The notes below the pieces were generated by a model. It saw only the letters and a list, made by a program, of their open reading frames with translations, was not told where the DNA came from and made no database searches. This document shows, one piece after another, positions 1-6,197 of a stretch of DNA of 48,500 bases. The position numbers and the translations under genes are program-made. Origin of the DNA: Micromonospora sp. HM5-17 (lineage in GTDB: Bacteria; Actinomycetota; Actinomycetes; Mycobacteriales; Micromonosporaceae). Numbering within the stretch: position 1 is the stretch's first letter; every line of letters starts with the position of its first letter. The stretch covers positions 1 through 48,500 of the forward strand of contig NZ_RJWA01000015.1 in assembly GCF_003762835.1 (NCBI RefSeq), in the 5' to 3' direction.

Positions 1-84
1 ACGCACCGTACCCCAACCGGTACATGGTCGTCCATGGTCTGCCAAGCCTGACCAGCGCCGTCCCTATGCGCATACGGTCGAGAC

Positions 85-315
85 GTGATCGACCCCGAAG
101 GGCCAGTGCCGCTCTACGAGCAGCTAGCGGCGATCCTGCGCGGGCAGATCGAGCGTGGGGAGCTGCCGCCTGACCGGCCGATCCCGAGCGTGGCCCGGCT
201 CCAACAGGAATACGGCCTAGCGCGTGGCACCGTCCTGCACACGATTCGGGTGCTGGTAGATGAGGGTCTGGTCTACGTGGTGCCGGGGAAGGGCACCTAC
301 GTCAAGGCACGCTAA
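85..315 (+). CDS. Small GntR-type winged-helix regulator
   Basis: A 76-residue protein that is essentially only a GntR-type DNA-binding domain. It opens with the family signature PLYEQLAAILRGQIERGEL (residues 9-27), continues with IPSVARLQQEYGLARGTVLH as the helix-turn-helix, and ends in the wing VYVVPGKGTYV. The large effector-binding domain of HutC or FadR regulators is absent. Such stand-alone domains are common in actinomycete integrative elements, where related regulators control transfer genes. The start is GTG at 85; no strong ribosome binding site precedes it. A hairpin follows directly after the stop, so the gene is probably monocistronic. Its targets are unknown; the 9-bp repeats at 393-422 are one candidate. 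Confidence 0.85.
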   Translation: MIDPEGPVPLYEQLAAILRGQIERGELPPDRPIPSVARLQQEYGLARGTVLHTIRVLVDEGLVYVVPGKGTYVKAR

Positions 316-350
316 GCGGACGGCAGGCCCCAGAGGGCCGAGCCGTCCGC
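316..350 (+). terminator. Hairpin terminator after the GntR gene
   Basis: Right after the stop codon, GCGGACGGC (316-324) and GCCGTCCGC (342-350) form a perfect 9-bp stem. A second short stem (GGCC at 326-329 with GGCC at 336-339) sits inside the loop. There is no U-tract, as is usual for actinomycete terminators. Confidence 0.65.
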
Positions 351-392
351 ATATAGCGACCATCGTCCGGCGCGGGTAGCCCGCGCTAGGCA

Positions 393-422
393 GTTGCTGT
401 CGACAGCAACGCCGACAGCAAC
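393..422. repeat. 18-bp palindrome plus a third copy of its half-site
   Basis: GTTGCTGTCGACAGCAAC (393-410) is a perfect 18-bp palindrome. Its half-site GACAGCAAC is repeated once more at 414-422, 12 bp on, about one helical turn. It lies 93 bp inside the attachment core, so recombinase or excisionase arm sites or an operator of the GntR protein are the plausible roles. A related run, AGCAACAGCAAC, occurs at 1782-1793 next to the XRE gene. Confidence 0.5.
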
Positions 423-514
423 CAGGCCGGACGACGACAGCCACCAGCGCCCAAGTACGGATCGTCACCCCAGGTCACGTACGGGGATAGGCACCACCGG
501 ACAGGGTGCACAGT

Positions 515-557
515 CCTTGTAAGCGAGATGTCGCCGGTTCGAGCCCGGCCGGGGGCT
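515..557 (+). other. Attachment site: 3' part of tRNA-Thr(TGT) lacking its 5' half
   Basis: The sequence holds an anticodon loop CTTGTAA (516-522, anticodon TGT), the 3' strand of the anticodon stem GCGAG (523-527), a perfect T-arm (GCCGG 533-537, loop TTCGAGC, CCGGC 545-549), the 3' acceptor strand CGGGGGC (550-556) and a discriminator T at 557; CCA is not encoded. The 5' anticodon-stem strand would have to be CTCGC, but the bases present are CAGTC, and no D-arm or 5' acceptor (GCCCCCG) lies upstream. Tyrosine-recombinase elements that integrate in tRNA genes leave exactly this duplication. The intact tRNA should lie at the far end of the element, left of the window. Confidence 0.75.
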
Positions 558-963
558 CTCACTCCTCCCCACCCGACCCGGGGTGATCGGCCTCGAGGGG
601 GCGCAGCCAGTCGGCGAGGCGGCACGAGGCGAACGACCGGACGTCGACGCCGGGCGAGCCCCGTACGCGACGAGGGCGGGTGGGCGACGGGCGCCGAGAC
701 CCATTGTCGATCATGAGTACACGCCGTGGCGGTGGCGGGACAATGCGGTGTTCCCGATCGTCGGCCGCCGTTCCCGATCAGCGTGTCCCCGGTCGTCCGC
801 GATGTCGCACGTTCCTGTCCGGGCATCGTTCGGTGGAAGTTGCGACGCACCACGCCGTATCAGGACCAGGGTTCACATCTTCTTGGTCGGAGCACGTTTC
901 CTGCCGAGCCCTTGACCGTTGTGCTCGGCGGGGCACGCGCGCACCGGCGTTGTCGACTCACGC
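558..963. other. Non-coding stretch downstream of the attachment site
   Basis: I see no convincing gene here. The open frames on both strands have arginine-rich, low-complexity translations, no family resemblance and no ribosome binding sites. The only small repeat is GTTCCCGATC, present twice near 749-780. It may be decayed sequence beside the integration hot spot. Confidence 0.5.
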
Positions 964-1200
964 GTGGTTGATAACAAAGGGGCAGAGCCCCCCGACGAAG
1001 GAAAAAGTCCCGACCAGCCGTCGCGGCCAGCGGCGTCATCGTGGGAGGGGCGGGCCAATGCGGCAGCCATCGCGTTCAGCCTGATCGGGGACATCCTGGA
1101 GAGGGGTGAGCGCGATGGTCCTGCTTTGGCAGCCAGGACCATCGCTCACCTGCTACAACTCGCCGCGATCTTCATCTCGGGAAGGAACGGCGAGCGGTAG
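964..1200 (+). CDS. Small orphan ORF ending at a strong terminator
   Basis: A possible 78-residue protein from GTG 964, or up to 93 residues from TTG 919. I do not recognise it. The N-terminal half is polar and disordered-looking; the C-terminal half is helical and amphipathic (AAIAFSLIGDIL, AARTIAHLLQLAAIFI). The best reason to believe in it is that its stop codon lies 10 bp before a perfect 14-bp terminator stem at 1210-1243, so a transcript does seem to end here on this strand. No clear ribosome binding site is visible and third-position GC is only moderate, consistent with transferred DNA. Confidence 0.35.
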   Translation: MVDNKGAEPPDEGKSPDQPSRPAASSWEGRANAAAIAFSLIGDILERGERDGPALAARTIAHLLQLAAIFISGRNGER

Positions 1201-1209
1201 CCGACCCAG

Positions 1210-1243
1210 TCCTGGGGGCCCGTGTAAAGACGGGCCCCCAGGA
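1210..1243 (+). terminator. Perfect 14-bp terminator hairpin
   Basis: TCCTGGGGGCCCGT (1210-1223) pairs along its whole length with ACGGGCCCCCAGGA (1230-1243) across a 6-base loop, GTAAAG. It is one of the two strongest hairpins in the window and marks the end of a plus-strand transcript covering the small ORF before it. Confidence 0.75.
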
Positions 1244-1467
1244 CACCTCACGCCCCCCGTGGACGTCGCCCGCGTCGTCATCGGGCGACGTGATCTGTCG
1301 CCGACGTCCTCTATCTTTGTCTGCAACTGTCGGGGCGTCCATTGGTAACGGGTGAGAGGTGCCCCCGCGCCACTCATTCACCCTGTTCGTCGTCGGGCGG
1401 CTCTGGTCCGCGCGGGTTCGGTGTCGGAATGTGTCGGGGAGACGACAGTTTCTGACCAACGGATCAG

Positions 1468-1749
1468 TCAGTGCGGTGGCCGTACGTCCGCCCGGTCAGC
1501 CGCTGATGCGTCACGGTCGGCTCGAAACGCATTGGCGTCGGCGGGTTGGAGGAGCCGGACGAGGCCGGCGTAGACGGTGACGCTGGCGCGCGGGGAGTGC
1601 CCCAGCTCCAGCTTTGTCAGGTACGCCCGCGAGATGCGGAGCCGACGGGCGAGGTCGGCGACCTCGAGCCCGCGGTCGATCCGGGCGCGACGCAACTCGG
1701 CCCCGTCGATCGGCACCGTGGTGCCGGGCCGGGCTCTGGGCTTGGCCAT
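1468..1749 (-). CDS. XRE-family helix-turn-helix regulator
   Basis: A 93-residue protein consisting of one Cro/C1-type helix-turn-helix: GAELRRARIDRGLEVADLAR, then LRISRAYLTKLELGHSPRAS, then a third-helix region around VYAGLVRLLQ. The tail is short and polar, so there is no separate ligand or dimerisation domain. Such proteins act as repressors of phage genes, toxin-antitoxin genes or metabolic genes; no partner gene follows. It is transcribed away from a second XRE gene at 1966, and the AT-rich region between them is the obvious place for operators of one or both. The start is ATG 1749. Confidence 0.8.
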   Translation of the reverse strand: MAKPRARPGTTVPIDGAELRRARIDRGLEVADLARRLRISRAYLTKLELGHSPRASVTVYAGLVRLLQPADANAFRADRDASAADRADVRPPH

Positions 1750-1965
1750 GCTCCGCAGTCTAGAGACATCTGACGACAGCTAGCAACAGCAACATCCCGG
1801 AAATGGTGTTCCGAGGGGGTGGCAAGATCTGGAATATATCTGTATCTCTAGATGTAAAAGTCGGTGGGACCTTCAGAGTCGTTGTTCCCTGCTGTTCCTG
1901 ACCGAATGCTCTTGGGTAGCCTTGGGCGACCGGGATCGATGCGGATGGGACGGAACGAGGAGTCA
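1750..1965. promoter_or_regulatory. AT-rich divergent control region between two XRE genes
   Basis: About 215 bp separate the two divergent regulators. The middle (about 1828-1860) is clearly AT-richer than the rest of the window. It holds AGATCT, ATATATCT, TATCT and CTAGATGTA, a series of overlapping AGAT/ATCT half-sites that could be repressor operators overlapping the promoters. Near the 1468 gene, AGCAACAGCAAC (1782-1793) resembles the GACAGCAAC repeats at 393-422. No single -35/-10 pair can be assigned with confidence. Confidence 0.45.
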
Positions 1966-2412
1966 GTGGCCGACGACGAGGCGACCCGCCGGAGCCGCCT
2001 GGGTCAACTCGTCCGGCTGGCGCGACGTCAGACCGGGGAGACGATCGACGAGGCGGCAGCCCGCGCGGGAATGAGTCCGGTCACCTGGCGCAACGTCGAG
2101 GCGGGCGTCCGGGTGAAGTCGTTTTCGCTCGGCAAGGTCGAGAGGGCGCTCGGGTGGTACCCGGGCGCGGTCGAGCATTTCCTGGCGACCGGTGAGGAGC
2201 CCTCGCCGTCGCGGCGGACCGACGAACTCATCGACTGGGTGCTGGGGCTCGACCGGCCGGACAGCCTCAAGGTCATCATCATCCGGGCGCTGCGTCAGGG
2301 TGGTGACCCGATCGATGCGGTGCTGCACAGCTCGGCGTCGTCGGAGGAGAAACTGGCGGCGATCGAGACCCTGCGGCAGGGCCAGGCGACGCGACCGTCC
2401 GGTCAGCCGTGA
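1966..2412 (+). CDS. XRE-family helix-turn-helix regulator, larger type
   Basis: A 148-residue protein with a Cro/C1-type helix-turn-helix near the N-terminus (LGQLVRLARRQTGETIDEAA, then AGMSPVTWRNVEAGVRVKSF). A domain of about 85 residues follows, containing LGWYPGAVEHFLATGE and a helical tail. The LGWxPGxV phrase is typical of actinomycete XRE proteins of this size; its function is not known to me. GTG 1966 was chosen because GAGGAG lies just upstream, although the spacing is short; ATG 1945 or ATG 1864 would lengthen the protein by 7 or 34 residues without adding recognisable sequence. It is divergent from the smaller XRE gene, suggesting a paired switch or shared autoregulation. Confidence 0.75.
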   Translation: MADDEATRRSRLGQLVRLARRQTGETIDEAAARAGMSPVTWRNVEAGVRVKSFSLGKVERALGWYPGAVEHFLATGEEPSPSRRTDELIDWVLGLDRPDSLKVIIIRALRQGGDPIDAVLHSSASSEEKLAAIETLRQGQATRPSGQP

Positions 2413-2612
2413 ATCCGGGGTGTGGCCGTCCCTGACCGGTCACCGGCGCGTCGACGTACCAGCGGACGTCCGCCCGCGACGAGGCGTCGTGCCGCAACAC
2501 CCGGATCAGGGAGCGGGCGGCACGGCGGCACCGGCGCGTTGGCGGGCGAGCGGCCCGACCCGCGGCACGCACTACCATCGACGCCGACCGACATCGATGG
2601 CAGGGGTGGCGG

Positions 2613-3800
2613 GTGACCAGATTCGTGGTCGTGGGCGGCGGCATCGTCGGACTGGCGGTGGCGCACCGGCTGCGGACCGACCGACCCGGCGACCAGGTGA
2701 CCGTGCTGGAGAAGGAGTCCGGCTGGGCGGCGCACCAGACCGGACACAACTCCGGGGTGATCCACGCCGGGGTCTACTACCGTCCGGGGAGCCTCAAGGC
2801 GGCCCTGTGTCGGGCCGGCAGCGCCTCGATGGTCCGGTTCTGCGAGGAGCAGGGACTGCCGTACCAGATCTGCGGCAAGCTCATCGTCGCCGCCGGGGAC
2901 GCCGAACTGCCCCGGCTGCACGAGCTGCATCGCCGGGCCGTCGCCAACGGGCTGCCGGTCCGCCTGCTCGACGCGGCCGAGGCGACCGAGTACGAGCCGC
3001 ACGTCGCCGCCGTCGCCGCGCTGCGGGTCGACTCGACCGGCATCGTCGACTTCGCCGCGGTCTGCCGTCGCCTGGCGGAGCTGCTCGCCGAGGGCGGCGC
3101 CGAGCTGCGGCTGGACACCCGGGTCACCGCGGTGCGGATGGCCGGCGGTGAGGTGCGGGTGGAGACCACCACCGGCGAGCTGGCGGCGGACGTCCTGATC
3201 AACTGCGCCGGACTGCACGCCGACCGGGTCGCCCGGCTGGCCGGGGTCGTGCCGCCGGCCCGGATCGTGCCGTTCAGGGGCGAGTACTACGAGCTGGTGC
3301 CGGAACGCCGCAACCTGGTCCGGGGACTGATCTACCCCGTTCCCGACCCGCGGTTCCCGTTCCTCGGCGTACACCTGACCCGGATGATCGACGGCAGCGT
3401 GCACGCCGGGCCGAACGCCGTCCTCGCCACCGCCCGCGAGGGCTACTCGTGGCGACGATTCGCCCCGCGCGACGTCTGGGAGCAGCTCCGCTACCCGGGA
3501 CTGTGGGCGCTCGCCCGCCGCCATCACCGGTACGGCCTGACCGAGGTGGCCCGGTCGCTCTCCCGGACACGGTTCGCGGCCAGCCTCGCCCGGCTGGTTC
3601 CCGCGCTGACCCAGGCCGACATCACGCCGGCCGGCGCCGGGGTACGCGCCCAGGCGGTCCGGCCGGACGGCAGCCTGGTGGACGACTTCCTCGTCGTCGA
3701 GGCGGAGCGGCAGGTGCACGTCCTGAACGCGCCGTCCCCGGCGGCGACCAGCGCGTTCGAGATCGCCCGGCACATCGTCGCCCGGCTGCCGACCCGGTGA
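2613..3800 (+). CDS. lhgO: L-2-hydroxyglutarate oxidase (FAD-dependent, DAO family)
   Basis: Predicted to oxidise L-2-hydroxyglutarate to 2-oxoglutarate with FAD and pass electrons to oxygen or the quinone pool, removing a toxic side product of central metabolism. The 395-residue length fits the LhgO/YgaF family. The FAD-binding motif is at residues 8-13 (VVGGGIVGLAVA), followed by the family signature HNSGVIHAGVYYRPGSLKA, which contains the flavin-contacting histidine. The second dinucleotide contact (LINCAGLHADRVARLAG) and C-terminal SPAATSAFEIA are also present. It starts at GTG 2613 and stands alone between the XRE gene and a small membrane protein. Other DAO oxidases are possible, but these motifs favour LhgO. 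Confidence 0.88.
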   Translation: MTRFVVVGGGIVGLAVAHRLRTDRPGDQVTVLEKESGWAAHQTGHNSGVIHAGVYYRPGSLKAALCRAGSASMVRFCEEQGLPYQICGKLIVAAGDAELPRLHELHRRAVANGLPVRLLDAAEATEYEPHVAAVAALRVDSTGIVDFAAVCRRLAELLAEGGAELRLDTRVTAVRMAGGEVRVETTTGELAADVLINCAGLHADRVARLAGVVPPARIVPFRGEYYELVPERRNLVRGLIYPVPDPRFPFLGVHLTRMIDGSVHAGPNAVLATAREGYSWRRFAPRDVWEQLRYPGLWALARRHHRYGLTEVARSLSRTRFAASLARLVPALTQADITPAGAGVRAQAVRPDGSLVDDFLVVEAERQVHVLNAPSPAATSAFEIARHIVARLPTR

Positions 3801-3866
3801 GCCATGCCGCTACGTCACTACATCGGGTGATGGTGATCGCCGGCCTGCTCGGACGACACTGACCTG

Positions 3867-4103
3867 GTGGAACGCCCCTTTCCTGTCGCCGCCCTGCTAC
3901 TCGGGGTGACTCTCGGTATCGTCGCGGGCATCTCGTACGCGGTCGCCCGCCGGGCCTGGGCCGACTACCACAAGGCCCGGACCAGCCTCCCGGGACTGCG
4001 CGACGCGGCTTGGGCGATGACCCGGATCGCCACCAGCCGGGGTGGGATCGTGCTGCTGCTCTGCCTCGCCGCCGTGGGTTGGGCCGCGGCCAGCGACCGG
4101 TAG
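3867..4103 (+). CDS. Small two-helix membrane protein
   Basis: A 78-residue protein of unknown function. Hydrophobic helices lie at about residues 7-27 (VAALLLGVTLGIVAGISYAV) and 60-75 (GIVLLLCLAAVGWAAA), joined by a charged loop of about 30 residues. There is no signal cleavage site, so it is probably an integral membrane hairpin. It starts at GTG 3867, 66 bp after the lhgO stop, and converges with the oxidoreductase gene only 14 bp away. There is no visible operon partner. Confidence 0.65.
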   Translation: MERPFPVAALLLGVTLGIVAGISYAVARRAWADYHKARTSLPGLRDAAWAMTRIATSRGGIVLLLCLAAVGWAAASDR

Positions 4104-4117
4104 TGCGGGGCGACCGG

Positions 4118-5563
4118 TCAGCGACGGCGGGCGAGCAGGCCGTACCGACGGATCGCCCGGACCGGTTCGGGGGCCGCGCCGATTCGCCGCAGGATGTGGT
4201 TCGCGGCCTGGATCCCGGTGACTGCCGCCCGCTCCAGCAGCGCGCTCGGCACCTCGGTGCCGATCCCGTCCCCGGCAAGCCAAAGCCCGTCCGCGTCGGT
4301 CGCCACGCCGGGCCGGTCGGCGTGGTCGCCGGGACGGAACGCCGGGGCCTGCCGTTCCACCCGGGCGTGCAGGTCGCGTACCGGCAGCTCCGCTACCTCG
4401 GGCCAGAGCCCGGCCAACTCGGCGCGCATCCGTTCGGCCAGCTCCGGCCCGGGCACGCCCTCCGGACAGGCGTACGCGTGCAGCTCCAGCACCGCCCCGC
4501 CGGTGCGCCCGGCCCAGCAGCGGGCCGCCGTCTCCAGCCGGTGGTAGAGGGTCACCGAGTCCAGGGTCGGCTGCCGGGACACTCCGCTGAAGACCGGCCG
4601 CCGCGCCGCCACGTCCCCGGCCAACCAGTACCGGGCGACCGCGTACGGCGGGCCGGTGCCGGACCGGGCCACCCGGCGGGCGAGGACCGGCGCCGCGGCC
4701 GCCAGCCTCGGTGAGGCCCGGACCAGCGACGCCAGGGCCGGCGGGTCGACGGCGAGCACCAGGTACCGGGCACGGTGGTCGGCGCCGGAGCCCGTCTCCA
4801 CCCGCCAGCCGCCCCCCTCCGGAGCCACCGACGCCGCCGTCCGTCCGCATCGAATCTCCGCGCCGCGTCGCCGCAGGTAGCCGGCGAGTGGTCGCCAGAT
4901 CGCCGACTCGTAGTCCGCCGTCGGCGCGTCGAACGCGAGCCCTTCCGCGTTGCCGAGGAAGTAGAAGTGAAAGTTGGCGACCAGCTCGGCGGCGGAGAGC
5001 TCGGCCTCGTGGTTGAAGAACGAGTGGGAGAAGACCTCGAAGAGCATGGCCCGGGCCCGGTCCGGCAGCCGTAGCGCGTCGAGCAACTCGGCCGCCGTCA
5101 CGCCGTCCAGCTCGGCGTACGTCCGCTCCGGGTGGTACGCGAGCAGCGGTAGCGCCGCCCGGCCGTCCATCCGGCGCAGGTCCCGCAGCCGGATACTCGG
5201 GCTGCGCAACAGCAGGGCCAGCAGGTTCCACGGCGCGGCGGCCGGGAGCCGCCCGAAATCCTCGGCCGGCCAGTCGCGGTGCAGCACCGGATAGCCGGGA
5301 ACCGGGCGGAGCAGGTCGAGCGCCGGGTCGATCCGGCGCAGCACCGCCCGGAGGTTGTGGTACTGGCGGAAGAACGCGTGGAAGCCGTGGTCGACCGGCT
5401 GGATGCTGCCATCGGTCAGGGTGACGGCCCGGGTGTTGAGCCGGCCGCCGAGCGTCGACCGTCCCTCCAGGACGGTGACGGGCACGCCGCGTTCGGCGAG
5501 TACCACCGCCGCGCAAACCCCGGCGACCCCGCCGCCCACCACGAGCACCGTCACGTCGGGCAT
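4118..5563 (-). CDS. CrtU-like FAD-dependent carotenoid desaturase/oxidoreductase
   Basis: A 481-residue flavoprotein of the phytoene-desaturase superfamily. The N-terminus holds the FAD site (VVGGGVAGVCAAVVLAERG) and a GGR motif (LGGRLNT). The stretches GFHAFFRQYHNLRAVLRRID, FEVFSHSFFN and LVANFHFYFLGNAEGL closely resemble the oxidoreductase half of actinomycete isorenieratene synthase (CrtU), which modifies carotenoid rings. The C-terminal GLWLAGDGIGTEVPSALLE is the second FAD-binding segment. No Rieske segment and no phytoene synthase or desaturase gene lies nearby, so the substrate is open: a carotenoid or another polyene. ATG 5563 lies 5 bp beyond the stop of the preceding Pyr_excise-family gene, so the two are co-transcribed. 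Superfamily is secure, substrate inferred. Confidence 0.75.
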   Translation of the reverse strand: MPDVTVLVVGGGVAGVCAAVVLAERGVPVTVLEGRSTLGGRLNTRAVTLTDGSIQPVDHGFHAFFRQYHNLRAVLRRIDPALDLLRPVPGYPVLHRDWPAEDFGRLPAAAPWNLLALLLRSPSIRLRDLRRMDGRAALPLLAYHPERTYAELDGVTAAELLDALRLPDRARAMLFEVFSHSFFNHEAELSAAELVANFHFYFLGNAEGLAFDAPTADYESAIWRPLAGYLRRRGAEIRCGRTAASVAPEGGGWRVETGSGADHRARYLVLAVDPPALASLVRASPRLAAAAPVLARRVARSGTGPPYAVARYWLAGDVAARRPVFSGVSRQPTLDSVTLYHRLETAARCWAGRTGGAVLELHAYACPEGVPGPELAERMRAELAGLWPEVAELPVRDLHARVERQAPAFRPGDHADRPGVATDADGLWLAGDGIGTEVPSALLERAAVTGIQAANHILRRIGAAPEPVRAIRRYGLLARRR

Positions 5564-5568
5564 CCGCG

Positions 5569-6093
5569 TCACTCCGGCGGCGGGGGTGGGGACGGTGCGT
5601 TCGTCGCCGCCTCGTCCGGTCGGCAGCGCGGCGGCCGGTCCGAGCCGGGCCAGACGTACGGCAGGTCGGGCGGCACGTCGCCGAAGATTGGCCCGTAGTG
5701 GGCCGGATCCTTGCGTAGCAGCGACGAGCGGTGACTCCGGTGCAGGTCCTCCCGGCCGAGCCAGGGCGGCAACTCGCCGGCCTCGGCGAGGTCGTCCTGG
5801 CTCCGTACCCGGGTCACGCCGCAGCCGGCGGCGAGGTCGGCGACGAGGGTGCCGGCGCAGGTGTCCGCCCGGCCGGTCGCACACCACTCGGCGCAGATGT
5901 CGAGACCGTAGCGGACCAGCGCCTCCTCGTACCCGGCCCACATCCGCACCGCCGGGTGGTGCCGCCAGCCGTATCCGGGGCGGATCAGCGCGCGCAGCAC
6001 CTGCAGCGCCTCGACCCGTTGCTTGCCGAGTCGCCGCTGGTCCAGGCACCGGGCGGTGCGCCGAAAGTCCGGGTACGGCAGGAAGGTCTGCAC
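5569..6093 (-). CDS. MSMEG_6728-type protein (Pyr_excise family)
   Basis: A 174-residue protein. The N-terminal VQTFLPYPDFRRTARCLDQ, RRLGKQRVEALQVLRAL and GYGWRHHPAVRMWAGYEEAL are hallmarks of the MSMEG_6728 family, related to T4 endonuclease V (pyrimidine-dimer glycosylase, Pyr_excise). In that enzyme the N-terminal threonine or its neighbours do the chemistry; whether this subfamily repairs UV damage is not established to my knowledge. The end is proline-rich. GTG 6093 makes the protein begin at the conserved QTFLPY block; GTG 6111 would add six residues. It is first in a two-gene unit with the desaturase. A UV-related pairing of pigment and repair is attractive but only inference. Confidence 0.75.
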   Translation of the reverse strand: MQTFLPYPDFRRTARCLDQRRLGKQRVEALQVLRALIRPGYGWRHHPAVRMWAGYEEALVRYGLDICAEWCATGRADTCAGTLVADLAAGCGVTRVRSQDDLAEAGELPPWLGREDLHRSHRSSLLRKDPAHYGPIFGDVPPDLPYVWPGSDRPPRCRPDEAATNAPSPPPPPE

Positions 6094-6197
6094 CCGAGGG
6101 ACTACCCGCACCGACCGCCACCATGTCCGGCGGCGACGGCGTCTCCGCCGCCCGGCGCGGGGCCACCAGCGGTGATCTCGTTGACTACGATCCGGAC

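Larger units (their letters stand above)
1..557. mobile_element. Terminal part of an integrated element (AICE- or prophage-like) ending in a tRNA-Thr attachment site
   Basis: The stretch left of the tRNA fragment at 515-557 is read as the end of an integrated element. After integration into the 3' end of a tRNA gene, the core without the 5' tRNA half marks the junction with downstream chromosome, so the element lies to the left. It carries a small GntR-type regulator typical of actinomycete integrative elements, a terminator and a cluster of 9-bp repeats that could be recombinase arm sites or operators. No integrase, excisionase or replication gene is in view; they would have to lie outside the window. 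The element's type is therefore inference. Confidence 0.55.

Noticed and set aside
480-557. A complete tRNA-Thr gene
   Set aside because: The 5' anticodon strand (CAGTC) does not pair with GCGAG, and there is no D-arm or GCCCCCG acceptor upstream; only the 3' part is present.
2403-3773. Long open frame of 456 codons on the minus strand
   Set aside because: It is the antisense shadow of the lhgO gene; the translation is arginine/glycine/histidine-rich without family features.
4118-6166. One 682-residue protein in place of the CrtU-like gene
   Set aside because: The first 201 residues overlap the Pyr_excise gene in another frame; the FAD motif starts at ATG 5563, which fits the family length.
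5355-6197. 281-codon upstream extension of the channel gene
   Set aside because: It lies antisense to the divergent gene pair and is not family-like; ATG 6198 begins the real protein.
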